Source of the DNA: Paenibacillus soyae
GTDB taxonomy: Bacteria > Bacillota > Bacilli > Paenibacillales > Paenibacillaceae
Direction of reading: 5' to 3'
NCBI RefSeq assembly: GCF_024623455.1
Contig: NZ_JANIPJ010000002.1
Location: 186,001-250,000 of the forward strand
DNA length: 64,000 bases
Position 1 is the first letter of the stretch. Each line of letters starts with the position of its first letter. The translations under genes and the position numbers were made by a program. Under the pieces are notes generated by a model. That model searched no databases. It was not told the origin of the DNA and worked only from the letters and a program-made list of their open reading frames with translations. Below, piece by piece: positions 54,163-63,348 of the stretch.

Positions 54163-55065
54163 ATGGAACTCCGTCAGCTTCACTACGTCATTCAAATCGC
54201 CGCCGAAAAAAACTTCTCCAGAGCCGCGGACAAGCTGCACATCGCGCAGCCGTCGCTCAGCCAGCAGCTGTCCAAGCTGGAGCAGGAGCTTGGCGTCCTG
54301 CTGTTCCGCCGAACGACGAATTCCGTCGAGCTTACGCAGGCCGGCCAAGTGTTCGTCGACAAATCGCAGTCCATTCTGGACGCCGTGGAGCAGCTGAAGC
54401 AGGAAATGGACGACATGGCCCAGATGCGCAGAGGCCGTCTCGTCGTCGGCACGCTGCCCATTACGGGGTCGCACATTCTTCCGCTCGTGCTCCCGGCGTT
54501 CGGAGCCCAATATCCGCAGATCGAAGTGGTGCTCGTGGAAGAGTCGACCGCCAAGCTGGAGCAGCTGACCGCGAGCGGCGGCACGGACCTTAGTCTCCTG
54601 ACCTTGCCGCTTATCGACGGAACCTTATCCTGCGAGCCTTATATGGAAGAACAGATTTGCCTCGCCGTCCCTCCCCAGCATCCGCTGGCTTCCCGGCAGG
54701 ACGCCGTGCGAATCGAGGAGCTGAAGGCGGAGCCGTTCATCAAGCTCAAGCGCGGACAAGGCTTCCGACAAATTACGGTCGAACTCTGCGAGCAGGCCGG
54801 CTTCTCGCCGCAGATCGTCTTCGAGAGCTCCAACATTGAAACCGTGCAGTCTCTCGTCGCCGGCGGCATGGGCATCGCTTTCGTGCCGCAAATGCTGACC
54901 AGGCCGAAAGGCTCCGAGTTCGCGCCCGTATATTTAAGGCTGAGCTCGAAGCCGACCCGCACGCTTGTCGTCGCCAGCCGCAAAGGACGTTACTTGTCCA
55001 AGGCGGCTCAAGCCTTCATCGTTACGCTGAAGGAGACGATCAGCGCGTATCATCAGAATGGCTAA
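54163..55065 (+). CDS. LysR-family transcriptional regulator, probable regulator of leuCD
   Basis: 300 residues. The N-terminal helix-turn-helix reads MELRQLHYVIQIAAEKNFSR and AADKLHIAQPSLSQQLSKLE; the effector domain begins at LVVGTLPITGSHILPLVLPA and ends at about 295. LysR regulators usually activate a divergent gene with a small-molecule coinducer, which here points to leuCD and a leucine-pathway intermediate; this is inference from position. ATG 54163 lies after AAAGGGGCAACC. It converges with the mtnU gene, only 3 bases apart. Confidence 0.92.
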   Translation: MELRQLHYVIQIAAEKNFSRAADKLHIAQPSLSQQLSKLEQELGVLLFRRTTNSVELTQAGQVFVDKSQSILDAVEQLKQEMDDMAQMRRGRLVVGTLPITGSHILPLVLPAFGAQYPQIEVVLVEESTAKLEQLTASGGTDLSLLTLPLIDGTLSCEPYMEEQICLAVPPQHPLASRQDAVRIEELKAEPFIKLKRGQGFRQITVELCEQAGFSPQIVFESSNIETVQSLVAGGMGIAFVPQMLTRPKGSEFAPVYLRLSSKPTRTLVVASRKGRYLSKAAQAFIVTLKETISAYHQNG

Positions 55066-55068
55066 ACT

Positions 55069-55872
55069 CTAATCAAGGCGGTATAAGGAAGGACGACGGT
55101 CCTCGAACACCGGGATGCGCGAGCGGACCTCGTCCACGAGCGCCAGATCGATCTCGCAGCGAAGAATCGTCTCTTCCTCTCCCGCTTCGGCGATAATTTC
55201 GCCCCAAGGATCTATCACCATGGAATGGCCGAAGAAGCTCGTTTCCCCGCTGATCCCCATCCGGTTGCAGGCTACGACGTACATCTGGTTTTCGATCGCG
55301 CGCGCGGTGAGCAGCGTCCGCCAATGATGCAGGCGGGGGTTCGGCCATTCCGCGGGCACGAACAGCAGCTTCGCCCCGCCGAGCGCGAGCGTTCTCGCCA
55401 GCTCCGGGAACCGGATATCGTAGCAGATCATCATGCCCGCCCGCTCGCCTTCGATAACAAGCTCTCCGGGCTCGCTGCCCGCCTTCAAATATTTTTCCTC
55501 GTCCATCAAGCGGAACAGGTGAATCTTCGAATATTGCCCAATCGCGCGGCCTTCGCGGTCCATGGCGAACATCGTGTTATAAACGCCGTCTTCCCTGCCC
55601 TCCGCAATCGAGCCTCCGATAAGATAAACCCCGTGTGTTTGGGCGAATGCCGACAAGTACGCCAGCGTTTCCTCTCCGTTGCGATCCGCGAGCTTATCGA
55701 TTTCCGTCAGCGCGTACCCGGTGTTCCACATCTCGGGAAACAGAATCGCGTCCGGCTTCTCCCCGGCGGAAACCGCCTCTTCCAGAAGCGCTTCCAGCTT
55801 CTTTTTATTCGATTCCGGACGGCCCGCGTCGATCGGCATTTGGAGCAGCGCCAGCCGCAGCTTTTTCGTCAT
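55069..55872 (-). CDS. mtnU: Carbon-nitrogen hydrolase, omega-amidase-like (MtnU/YkrU-like)
   Basis: 267 residues. The nitrilase triad is E47 (LFPEMWNTGY), K116 (YSKIHLF) and C150 (MICYDIRFPE). In Bacillus the YkrU/MtnU protein is tied to methionine salvage and probably hydrolyses the 2-oxo acid amide left by the glutamine-dependent transaminase MtnE. Here mtnE lies just beyond a small divergent gene, which supports this name over other nitrilases. ATG 55872 follows GGGAGG. The protein is cytosolic. Confidence 0.85.
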   Translation of the reverse strand: MTKKLRLALLQMPIDAGRPESNKKKLEALLEEAVSAGEKPDAILFPEMWNTGYALTEIDKLADRNGEETLAYLSAFAQTHGVYLIGGSIAEGREDGVYNTMFAMDREGRAIGQYSKIHLFRLMDEEKYLKAGSEPGELVIEGERAGMMICYDIRFPELARTLALGGAKLLFVPAEWPNPRLHHWRTLLTARAIENQMYVVACNRMGISGETSFFGHSMVIDPWGEIIAEAGEEETILRCEIDLALVDEVRSRIPVFEDRRPSLYRLD

Positions 55873-55997
55873 AATGGGTGTTGCCTCCCAGCATTGTTGG
55901 TTTTCCCTAATGATACCTTCTCATGGTTCCGTGTCAAGATGGGCATTGTAACAAGGAAGCTCGTTCTTCGAAACTACAGTCAAAGGAGTTTTTCTAT

Positions 55998-56486
55998 ATG
56001 ATGAAGGTTCGATTGGGACGGCTGCTGCCGATGCTCTCCCTCGCTTTGCTGTTGGCTGCATTAAGCGGCGCGCCGGCTTTCGCCGAGGCACAGAGAGAGG
56101 ATTCCGCCGCAAGCAGCCAGGAGGAGACGCTCAGACCCGTTCAAGTATTCGACGTCGCGGCCGGCAAGGTCGTCAAGACGATTCCGAACGACAAGAAATT
56201 CCAGAAGATGGCGAAGAAATGGACGGGCTCGATCACGGGCCTTGCGCCTCAGCTGACGGCCGATCAATCCTGCACCTACGTCTACCGCGTCCCGCTCGCC
56301 AAACCCGTTACGATCCAGACCGGCGGCATTTCCTTAGCGGCGTCCGATCTCTTCCTGTTCTATTGCAAGGAGCAGCCGCCCATGCTGCTGACGTTCGACG
56401 ATCAGCGCAAGCCGTATCTGTTCTTGTTCGACGCCGACATTAAACCGTTTATCAAAAAAGTAGGGCTTCCTCCGCTCGAATCCTAA
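55998..56486 (+). CDS. Secreted protein of unknown function
   Basis: 162 residues. A signal peptide (GRLLPMLSLALLLAALSGAP, cut near AFA-E) is followed by a mature chain of about 130 residues, rich in Lys, Asp, Pro and Phe, with VAAGKVVKTIPNDKKFQKMA, ITGLAPQLTADQSCTYVYRV and LFLFYCKEQPPMLLTFDDQR. It has two Cys. I recognise no domain. An AAAGGAG lies 9 bases before the ATG at 55998; an upstream ATG at 55923 has none. It is placed between mtnU (divergent) and mtnE (same strand), without evident functional link. Confidence 0.75.
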   Translation: MMKVRLGRLLPMLSLALLLAALSGAPAFAEAQREDSAASSQEETLRPVQVFDVAAGKVVKTIPNDKKFQKMAKKWTGSITGLAPQLTADQSCTYVYRVPLAKPVTIQTGGISLAASDLFLFYCKEQPPMLLTFDDQRKPYLFLFDADIKPFIKKVGLPPLES

Positions 56487-56590
56487 ACGCCCGAAGCGCC
56501 TAGGCTTCAATTCTCCATACATTCATGCTACATTATTGCTAATGTCTACTCGGCAACGATTGACAAAATCGCGAATGAAAGTGTGATGGA

Positions 56591-57796
56591 ATGGAAACGC
56601 AGGAACAGATGAGGCGGATCAAGCCCGCTGACCGAATGGAAGGACTGCCTACGCAGTTTTTCGCGAAGCTGGTGGCGAAGGCGAACGCTCAGATCGCCAA
56701 AGGGCGGGACGTCATTAACTTGGGCCAGGGCAATCCGGATCAGCCGACGCCTCCCCATATTGTCGAGAAGCTGCAGGAGGCTGCAGCCAACCCGCTGTAT
56801 CACAAATATCCTCCGTTCAGCGGTTACGCCTTCTTGAAGGAAGCGGTAGCGAAACGCTATAAGGAAGACTACGGCGTCGAGCTGGATCCGGCGACGGAGG
56901 TCGCGATCTTGTTCGGAGGCAAGACGGGACTGGTCGAGATCAGCCAGTGCCTGCTGAACCCGGGCGACATTTGTTTGGTTCCGGACCCCGGTTATCCGGA
57001 TTATTGGTCGGGTGTCGCGCTTGCCGGAGGAGAAATGTCGTTTATGCCGCTGCTGGAGAAGAACAGCTATCTGCCCGATCTGTCGGCGATCGACCCCGAG
57101 CTGGCAAATCGTGCGAAGCTGATGTTCATGAATTACCCGAACAATCCGACGGGAGCCGTCGCGGGCGCGGAGTTCTACGAGGATGTCGTCCAGTTTGCTA
57201 GAGCGCATGACGTCGTCGTCGCCAGCGACTTCGCCTACGGGGCTATCGGGTACGACGGCGTGAAGCCGGTCAGCTTCCTTCAGACCCCTGGCGCGAAGGA
57301 AGTCGGCGTCGAATTCTATACGCTGTCCAAGACATACAACATGGCGGGCTGGCGTGTCGGCTTCGCCCTCGGCAACGCCGAAGTCGTCGCCATGATCAAT
57401 CTCATTCAGGATCATTATTATTGCAGCTTATTCGGCGGCATCCAGGAAGCCGCCGCGCTCGCTCTGACAGGACCGCAGGACTGCGTCGCGGAGCTCGCGG
57501 CGCGATACGAGCGGAGAAGGAACGCGCTATTCGAGGCTCTGGACCGCATCGGCTGGAAGGCCGAACGCCCCGGGGGCTCCTTCTTCTGCTGGCTGCCCGT
57601 GCCGGACGGCTATACGTCGGAGCAATTCGCTGACAAGCTGCTGCTCGAGGCGGACGTCGTCGTTGCGCCTGGCGTGGGCTTCGGAACGCACGGCGAAGGC
57701 TACGTGCGGCTTGGCCTCCTGTCCGACGAAGCGAGGTTGACCGAAGCCGTCGAAAGAATCGGCAAGCTCGGCTTGTTCGGCGGCTCCCGGGAGTAG
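56591..57796 (+). CDS. mtnE: PLP-dependent aminotransferase, methionine salvage (MtnE/YkrV-like)
   Basis: 401 residues, class I/II aminotransferase fold. The PLP lysine is K247 in TLSKTYNMAGWRVGF, with NYPNNPTGAV (Asn/Asp region) and ASDFAYGAIGYDG. INLGQGNPDQPTPPHIVEKL is typical of YkrV-type enzymes. MtnE transaminates 2-oxo-4-methylthiobutyrate to methionine, the last step of salvage, usually with glutamine. Identity rests on sequence likeness plus mtnU and mtnWXB nearby. The ribosome site is weak (GAAAGTGTGATGG). No SAM riboswitch is visible upstream. It ends just before the T-box leader. Confidence 0.87.
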   Translation: METQEQMRRIKPADRMEGLPTQFFAKLVAKANAQIAKGRDVINLGQGNPDQPTPPHIVEKLQEAAANPLYHKYPPFSGYAFLKEAVAKRYKEDYGVELDPATEVAILFGGKTGLVEISQCLLNPGDICLVPDPGYPDYWSGVALAGGEMSFMPLLEKNSYLPDLSAIDPELANRAKLMFMNYPNNPTGAVAGAEFYEDVVQFARAHDVVVASDFAYGAIGYDGVKPVSFLQTPGAKEVGVEFYTLSKTYNMAGWRVGFALGNAEVVAMINLIQDHYYCSLFGGIQEAAALALTGPQDCVAELAARYERRRNALFEALDRIGWKAERPGGSFFCWLPVPDGYTSEQFADKLLLEADVVVAPGVGFGTHGEGYVRLGLLSDEARLTEAVERIGKLGLFGGSRE

Positions 57797-57814
57797 ATTG
57801 GTGATTCGCCTTTC

Positions 57815-57843
57815 TTTACAGGGCACCGGTATCGTGTTATCCT
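57815..57843 (+). promoter_or_regulatory. Promoter of the T-box-pro-mtn operon
   Basis: TTTACA (57815-57820) and TATCCT (57838-57843) at 17-base spacing. A 7-base inverted repeat CTTATTT/AAATAAG (57842-57861) follows at the expected transcript start. Confidence 0.6.
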
Positions 57844-57849
57844 TATTTT

Positions 57850-58101
57850 AGCTGAAATAAGAAACGTGATGACGGGACCAGTAAGCGGATCAGGCCTTGT
57901 TCAGAGAGTAAATTCCACCGGCTGAGAGAATTTACCGTTGGCCCCTGCCGAACCTACCTCCGAACGGCCGGCGACAAGCCGGACAGCGCCTCCTGTTACG
58001 AGGCATGAAGATGGATGGTCGTGCGCGCAGCAGGACCGTCAACGAAGGTGGTACCGCGGAAGCATAGACTTTCGTCCTTTATAGGATGAAGGTCTTTTTT
58101 T
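57850..58101 (+). ncRNA. Proline-specific T-box leader of proB
   Basis: The T-box sequence AAGGTGGTACCGCG is at 58045-58058. It is followed by the terminator AGACTTTCGTCC/GGATGAAGGTCT plus seven T (58066-58101). Stem I has the lower AGTA motif (about 57880), the AGAGAG bulge (57903-57908), the distal GGCTGAGAG (57920-57928), and the specifier loop GAA-CCT-A with CCT at 57953-57955, a proline codon. Uncharged tRNA-Pro would pair with CCU and with the T-box, stopping termination. This matches known T-box control of proline genes in Bacillus. Confidence 0.93.
58066..58101 (+). terminator. T-box-regulated terminator
   Basis: A 12-base stem with one G-T pair around TTTATA, followed by TTTTTTT. 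The antiterminator alternative uses the upstream T-box sequence. Confidence 0.9.
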
Positions 58102-58137
58102 CATTGTCACGAAAGCTGGATGGGATGGGGATCGTAC

Positions 58138-59244
58138 ATGTCGGAGAGAATCGTAGTGAAAATCGGAAGCAGCTCGCTGACTTCCGAAGAAGGCGGGCTT
58201 AACCGGGACAGCATCCGTTTCTTTGCATCGGAGCTGGCGTCCAGGCATAGCCGCGGCGATGCGGTCATGCTCGTGACGTCCGGCGCGGTTGCAGCCGGCT
58301 TCCGCCGCATCGGTTACGCGTCGCGGCCGAAGGCCGTGCACGAGAAGCAGGCGGCCGCGGCCGTCGGCCAGGCGCTGCTCATGCAGGCCTATCAAGAAGA
58401 GCTGTCCGAATACGGCATCGTCGCCGCGCAGATTTTGCTGACGCGCGCGGATTTCTCGAACCGCCGCCGCATTCAGAACGCGCTGATGACGATCGAGGAG
58501 CTTCTGAATCAGCGCATCATTCCTATCATTAACGAGAACGATACCGTCGCGACGGATGAGCTCGTGCTGAAGTTCGGCGACAACGACAATTTGTCCGCCC
58601 TTGTGGCCGCCATGACCAAAGCCGCCAAGCTCGTCATCATTACCGATATGGACGGCTTATACACCGAGGATCCGCGCAAAAACCCGCAAGCCGTCAAGAT
58701 CGACCGCGTCGAGCAGATTTCGGAGGATATTCTGAAATTGGCGGGCGGCGCCGGCTCCTCCGTCGGAACGGGCGGCATGCGCTCGAAGATCGAGGCGGCG
58801 CGGATCGCGATGCGCGGCGGCGTTCAAGCGTTTATCGGCAAAGTGCAGCAGGAAGGCGATTTGAATCTGGCCGTGAATGGCAGCGGCAGAGGCACTTACT
58901 TCGACACGAAGCTCCACAGCTTATCGATGAAGAAGCAATGGCTCGGCTTCCACGCGATGCCGCAGGGCCGGATCACGGTCGACGACGGCGCGGTCACCGC
59001 GCTGCTGGTCGGCGGCAAGAGCCTGCTGCCCGCCGGCGTAACGGCAACCGAAGGCGACTTCCATCCGGGAGACATCGTCGAGGTAATTAACCGGCAGAAC
59101 GAGGTGCTCGGCAGAGGCGTCGTGAACTACGCGTCCTGGCAGCTGCTGGCCGCTGCCGGTCTAGGCACGGAGGAAGTCGCGCGGCGGCTGGAGGTTCCCC
59201 GCATCGAAGTGATACACCGAGATGAGTGGGTTACGTTGAAATAG
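58138..59244 (+). CDS. proB: Glutamate 5-kinase
   Basis: 368 residues. Phosphorylates glutamate, the first step of proline synthesis. MSERIVVKIGSSSLTSEEGG opens the amino-acid-kinase domain; VPIINENDTVATDELVLKFG-like text, LVIITDMDGLYTEDPRKNPQ and GSSVGTGGMRSKIEAARIAM are conserved substrate loops. A C-terminal PUA domain (about 280-368, GRITVDDGAVTALLVGGKSL) is present as in the long form. ATG 58138 lies 7 bases after GGGG; the frame opens 6 codons earlier. It is the first gene after the T-box. Confidence 0.96.
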   Translation: MSERIVVKIGSSSLTSEEGGLNRDSIRFFASELASRHSRGDAVMLVTSGAVAAGFRRIGYASRPKAVHEKQAAAAVGQALLMQAYQEELSEYGIVAAQILLTRADFSNRRRIQNALMTIEELLNQRIIPIINENDTVATDELVLKFGDNDNLSALVAAMTKAAKLVIITDMDGLYTEDPRKNPQAVKIDRVEQISEDILKLAGGAGSSVGTGGMRSKIEAARIAMRGGVQAFIGKVQQEGDLNLAVNGSGRGTYFDTKLHSLSMKKQWLGFHAMPQGRITVDDGAVTALLVGGKSLLPAGVTATEGDFHPGDIVEVINRQNEVLGRGVVNYASWQLLAAAGLGTEEVARRLEVPRIEVIHRDEWVTLK

Positions 59245-59291
59245 CAAGCAAACAATCGAGATCGAACTGATGAATCGGGAGGCGAACTGGC

Positions 59292-60542
59292 ATGATAAGT
59301 GAAGTGAGACAGAAAGCGACATGGGCGCAGGAAGCGGCCGCGGCGATGAACCGGATGACGACGGAGCAGAAGAACGCCGCGCTTTCGGCGATGGCCGATG
59401 CTCTAATCGCAAGACAAGATGAACTTATTGCGGCGAACGAAGAGGATCTTCGGCGGGGGCGCGAGAACGGTACGAGCCCTTCCCTCCTCGACCGTCTCGC
59501 GCTGAACGGCGATCGCATCGCCGGCATCGCGGAAGGCCTGCGGCAAATCGTCGAGCTCCCCGATCCTGTCGGCGAGCTGCTTGAACGGTTCGAGCGGCCG
59601 AACGGCATGAAGGTCGAGAAGATCCGCGTGCCGCTCGGCGTGATCGGCATGATCTACGAAGCCCGTCCGAACGTGACCGTGGACGCAGCCGGCCTCTGTC
59701 TGAAGACAGGCAATTGCGTCGTGCTGCGCGGCGGCTCGGCCGCTCTCTCCTCCAACCGGAAGATCGTCGAAATTCTGAAGGACGCGCTGGGCTCCACTGC
59801 CCTGCCGGGCGACGCGCTGCAGCTGATCGAGGACAGCGACCGCGCTTCCGTTAACGAGATGCTGAAGCTGAACGGTCTGCTTGACGTCGTCATTCCGCGG
59901 GGCGGCGCGGCGCTGATTCGCAACGTCGTCGAGAATGCAACGGTCCCGGTTATCGAGACGGGCGCGGGCATCTGCCATGTTTTCGTCGACGAAAGCGCTC
60001 AGCTCGAGATGGCGGCGTCCATCGCTTTCAACGCGAAGGTGCAGCGCCCGTCCGTATGCAACTCCATGGAGACGCTGCTCGTTCATCGCAAGGTAGCGGA
60101 GACCTCTTTGGCCGAGCTGCTCGCGCCCATGCTTCAAGCGAACGTTGAAGTAAGGGGCTGCCCGGATACGCAGTCGCTGCTTGACGGCGTCAAGACCGCG
60201 ACCGACGATGATTTCGCCACCGAATATAACGACTATATAATGAACGTGCGTATCGTCGACAGTCTGGACGAAGCGCTTGCGCATATCCGCCGTTATGGAA
60301 CCAAGCACTCGGAATGTATTGTGACGGAAACAATCGCCCATGCGGAACGGTTCCTTCAGGAGGTAGACGCCGCCGCCGTATACCATAACGTGTCGACGCG
60401 CTTTACCGACGGGTTCGAATTCGGTTTCGGCGCGGAGATCGGCATCAGCACGCAGAAGCTGCATGCCCGCGGCCCTATGGGCCTGCCTGCGCTGACATCG
60501 ACGAAATACCGGATTTACGGGAACGGTCAAGTCAGAGGCTGA
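59292..60542 (+). CDS. proA: Glutamate-5-semialdehyde dehydrogenase
   Basis: 416 residues. It reduces gamma-glutamyl phosphate from ProB. Family signatures are VPLGVIGMIYEARPNVTVDA, LCLKTGNCVVLRGGSAALSS, and the active Cys C256 in VQRPSVCNSMETLLVH. GTKHSECIVTETIAHAERFL and STRFTDGFEFGFGAEIGIST complete the fold. Ribosome site GGGAGGCG. It lies 47 bases after proB. A long antisense frame over it is a composition artefact. Confidence 0.96.
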   Translation: MISEVRQKATWAQEAAAAMNRMTTEQKNAALSAMADALIARQDELIAANEEDLRRGRENGTSPSLLDRLALNGDRIAGIAEGLRQIVELPDPVGELLERFERPNGMKVEKIRVPLGVIGMIYEARPNVTVDAAGLCLKTGNCVVLRGGSAALSSNRKIVEILKDALGSTALPGDALQLIEDSDRASVNEMLKLNGLLDVVIPRGGAALIRNVVENATVPVIETGAGICHVFVDESAQLEMAASIAFNAKVQRPSVCNSMETLLVHRKVAETSLAELLAPMLQANVEVRGCPDTQSLLDGVKTATDDDFATEYNDYIMNVRIVDSLDEALAHIRRYGTKHSECIVTETIAHAERFLQEVDAAAVYHNVSTRFTDGFEFGFGAEIGISTQKLHARGPMGLPALTSTKYRIYGNGQVRG

Positions 60543-60578
60543 TCCGTTAGCAAGACAAACAGACAGGAGGAACCCCCC

Positions 60579-61445
60579 ATGAGTATACTTACCGAATCCG
60601 GCATCGGATCCATGCACATTTGTTTCTACGGCGCCGGATCCATGGCCGAAGCGATCGCGCGCGGGCTGATTGGCGAGGAGCTGGTCGCTCCCGGCAAAAT
60701 ATCCATGCTTAACCGGAGCAATGCCGAGCGGCTCGGCGAGCTGCATGAACGGTACGGCGTGCAGACCGTGCTGCAGGGATCGACGAACGATGCGTATCTG
60801 AAAGGTGCCGATATTATCTTCTTGGCGATGAAGCCCAAGGACGCGGCCGAAGCAATATCGGCGATCGCCCCCCTGCTCTCGCCCAACCAACTGATCGTAT
60901 CCGTTATCGCGGGGCTTTCCATCTCGTCGCTTGAGAAGCTTCTCGGTTCGTCCCAGCCGATCGTCCGCACGATGCCGAACACGTCCAGCACAATCGGGCT
61001 CGGCGCTACGGGCATTAGCTATTCGGACCATGTCACGCCGCAGCAGCGGCTCGTTACGGAAGTCATGTTCCAGTCGATCGGCCTGAACGCCGTCGTTGAG
61101 GAAGCGCTCCAGGACTCCGTCGTGGGCGTGTCCGGAAGCGGTCCCGCTTATATCTATTTCGTAATGGAAGCGATGATGAAAGCCGCCGCCGAGCTGGGCT
61201 TGGACGATAAGACCGCCAAGGATCTCGTCGTGCAGACGGTGCTCGGCGCCGCCCAGATGGTGAAGCAAACCGGCGAAAGCCCGGAAGAGCTGCGCCGCAA
61301 GGTGACGTCTCCTAACGGAACGACTCAGGCCGCTATCGAGAAGATGACCGAGCTTGGCTTGCCGGAGGCGATCGTCAAAGGCATGAAGCGCAGCTCCGAG
61401 CGTGCGGCGGAAATCGGCGCCGACATCGAAAGGAGCATTGGATAA
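60579..61445 (+). CDS. proC: Pyrroline-5-carboxylate reductase
   Basis: 288 residues. Last step of proline synthesis. The NADPH-binding start is ICFYGAGSMAEAIARGLIGE, with FLAMKPKDAAEAI and the family signature VVGVSGSGPAYIYFVMEAMM plus RKVTSPNGTTQAAIE. AGGAGG precedes ATG 60579; the core begins at Met12, so about 11 extra residues are present. Its TAA stop overlaps the mtnW ATG (TAATG), joining proline and salvage genes in one translational unit. Confidence 0.95.
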   Translation: MSILTESGIGSMHICFYGAGSMAEAIARGLIGEELVAPGKISMLNRSNAERLGELHERYGVQTVLQGSTNDAYLKGADIIFLAMKPKDAAEAISAIAPLLSPNQLIVSVIAGLSISSLEKLLGSSQPIVRTMPNTSSTIGLGATGISYSDHVTPQQRLVTEVMFQSIGLNAVVEEALQDSVVGVSGSGPAYIYFVMEAMMKAAAELGLDDKTAKDLVVQTVLGAAQMVKQTGESPEELRRKVTSPNGTTQAAIEKMTELGLPEAIVKGMKRSSERAAEIGADIERSIG

Positions 61446-62668
61446 TGAGTCAAGTGTGTATCGCGACATACCGCTCTTACGACGATAAGGCGGATTTTCA
61501 GAAAAAGGCGCTTTCGATCGCCGTCGGTCTGACCGTCGGAAGCTGGACCGAGCTCCCCGAAGCGCAAAAAGCGGAGATGGAGAAGCATCTCGGCAAGGTG
61601 CTCTCCGTCGATGTGCACGAAGGCGGCCCCGGCGAACGATATGCCGATATCCGGATTGCGTATCCGGACATTAATTTCAGCCGCGACATTCCCGCCCTTC
61701 TCGTCACGGTGTTCGGCAAGCTGTCGATGGACGGCCGGATCAAGCTGCTCGATCTCGACGTGTCCGAATCGTTCGCGTCCGCGTTCCCAGGTCCGAAGTT
61801 CGGCTTGCCCGGCGTTCGCGAGCTGCTCGGCGTGCAGGAGCGGCCGCTGCTCATGAGCATCTTCAAATCCGTTGTCGGACATGATCTCGCCAACCTGCGG
61901 GAGCAGTTTTACAAGCAGGCGCTTGGCGGCGTCGACTTGATTAAGGATGACGAAATCCTGTTCGAGAACCCGCTTACGCCGCTCGAGAAGCGCGTAGAAA
62001 CCTGCATGGAAGCGGCCCGCAAGGCGCAAGAGGAAACGGGACAGAAGCTTCTTTACGCGGTTAACCTGACCGGTCCGACCTCGCAGCTTGCCGCTAACGC
62101 GCGCAAAGCGATCGCGGCCGGCGCGAACGCGATCCTGTTCAACGTGCTGGCATACGGCTATGACGCCCTGCACGAGCTCAGCAGCGATCCTGACATCAAC
62201 GTGCCGATCGCTGCTCATCCCGCTATGGCCGGCGCGATCTATCCGTCTCCGCACTATGGCATGAGCGCCTCCCTGCTGCTTGGCAAGCTAATGAGGCTTG
62301 CGGGCGCGGATCTCGTGCTGTTCCCTTCCCCCTACGGCTCCGTCGTCATGCCGAAGGAAGAGAACTTGGCCGTCAAGGACGCTCTGCTCCGTCCGCTCCA
62401 CGGCCTGCGGACAAGCTTCCCGGTCCCGTCGGCGGGCATTCATCCGGGCCTGGTGCCGCTTATCCTGAAGGACTTCGGAACCGACGTCGTCGTGAACGCC
62501 GGCGGCGGCATTCACGGCCATCCGATGGGAACGGCGGCCGGAGGCCAAGCCTTCCGCCAAGCAATCGGCGCCGCTCTGGCGGGTACGCCGCTGCAGGAAG
62601 CAGCCGAAGCCGCGGGCAACGAGGCGCTTAAGGCAGCCATTCAAGCATGGGGAGTCAGAGAATCATGA
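61445..62668 (+). CDS. mtnW: 2,3-diketo-5-methylthiopentyl-1-phosphate enolase (RuBisCO-like protein)
   Basis: 407 residues. It is the enolase step of methionine salvage in Bacillus-type bacteria. The RuBisCO-fold metal site is GGVDLIKDDEILFENPLTPL, with K167 as the lysine that is carbamylated and D169/E170 as ligands. NLTGPTSQLAANARKAIAAG and VNAGGGIHGHPMGTAAGGQA are further barrel loops. It lacks residues needed for CO2 fixation, as other MtnW proteins do. It starts inside the proC stop codon and ends overlapping mtnX. Confidence 0.93.
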   Translation: MSQVCIATYRSYDDKADFQKKALSIAVGLTVGSWTELPEAQKAEMEKHLGKVLSVDVHEGGPGERYADIRIAYPDINFSRDIPALLVTVFGKLSMDGRIKLLDLDVSESFASAFPGPKFGLPGVRELLGVQERPLLMSIFKSVVGHDLANLREQFYKQALGGVDLIKDDEILFENPLTPLEKRVETCMEAARKAQEETGQKLLYAVNLTGPTSQLAANARKAIAAGANAILFNVLAYGYDALHELSSDPDINVPIAAHPAMAGAIYPSPHYGMSASLLLGKLMRLAGADLVLFPSPYGSVVMPKEENLAVKDALLRPLHGLRTSFPVPSAGIHPGLVPLILKDFGTDVVVNAGGGIHGHPMGTAAGGQAFRQAIGAALAGTPLQEAAEAAGNEALKAAIQAWGVRES

Positions 62669-63345
62669 TGACGAAATCAAACGCAACCAAGAAACGCATC
62701 GTGTTTTGCGATTTCGACGGAACCATCACAATCAACGATAATATTATCGCGATCATCAAACATTTTAACCCGGAGGGCTGGGAGAGAATCGCCGAACGAA
62801 CGATCGCGACGGAGCTCACGATTCAAGACGGGGTCGGACAGCTGTTCCGTCTTCTTCCCTCCTCGCTCCGTGACGAGGTGGTGTCGTACGGCGTCAACAA
62901 CGTGCGCATCCGGGACGGCTTCGCCGAATTTCTAAGCTATTGCAAAGAGCAGAATATCGAGTTTTACGTGACGAGCGGCGGCATCGATTTTTTTGTGTAC
63001 CCGACGCTCGAGCCGTTCGATATTCCGCGCGACCACATTTACTGCAACAGCAGCGACTTCTCTGGCGAGCGCATCGAAATTTTATGGCCGCATCCCTGCG
63101 ACGAGCATTGCCATAATCATTGCGGCATGTGCAAAACAACGATCATGCGCCGGTTTCCCGAGGACCAATACGAGCGGATCATTATCGGCGACAGCGTAAC
63201 GGACTTCGAAGGCGCCAAGCTGGCCGACCGAGTATATTCCCGCTCGCACTTGACGGTGAAATGCCGCGAGCTTGGTCTTGCGCATACGGAGTTCGATACG
63301 TTCCACGACATCATAGCGGCGATGGCCGATGAAGAAAGGAAGTAG
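62665..63345 (+). CDS. mtnX: 2-hydroxy-3-keto-5-methylthiopentenyl-1-phosphate phosphatase
   Basis: 226 residues, HAD superfamily. The nucleophile motif is IVFCDFDGTITINDNI, motif II is FYVTSGGIDFFVYP, and motif III is IIIGDSVTDFEGAKLADRVY. A Cys/His-rich segment (HPCDEHCHNHCGMCK) marks the MtnX subgroup. It removes phosphate from the MtnW product. ATG 62665 overlaps the mtnW stop (ATGA), with GGGGAG 10 bases upstream; an earlier ATG at 62647 is less well placed. Confidence 0.93.
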   Translation: MMTKSNATKKRIVFCDFDGTITINDNIIAIIKHFNPEGWERIAERTIATELTIQDGVGQLFRLLPSSLRDEVVSYGVNNVRIRDGFAEFLSYCKEQNIEFYVTSGGIDFFVYPTLEPFDIPRDHIYCNSSDFSGERIEILWPHPCDEHCHNHCGMCKTTIMRRFPEDQYERIIIGDSVTDFEGAKLADRVYSRSHLTVKCRELGLAHTEFDTFHDIIAAMADEERK

Positions 63346-63348
63346 ATC

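Noticed and set aside
56487..56590. Possible SAM riboswitch before mtnE
   Set aside because: Only about 100 bases are available and no S-box motif or terminator is present.
59403..61469. A 688-codon minus-strand frame across proA and proC
   Set aside because: Antisense shadow of two well-supported genes; no ribosome site and no recognisable domain.
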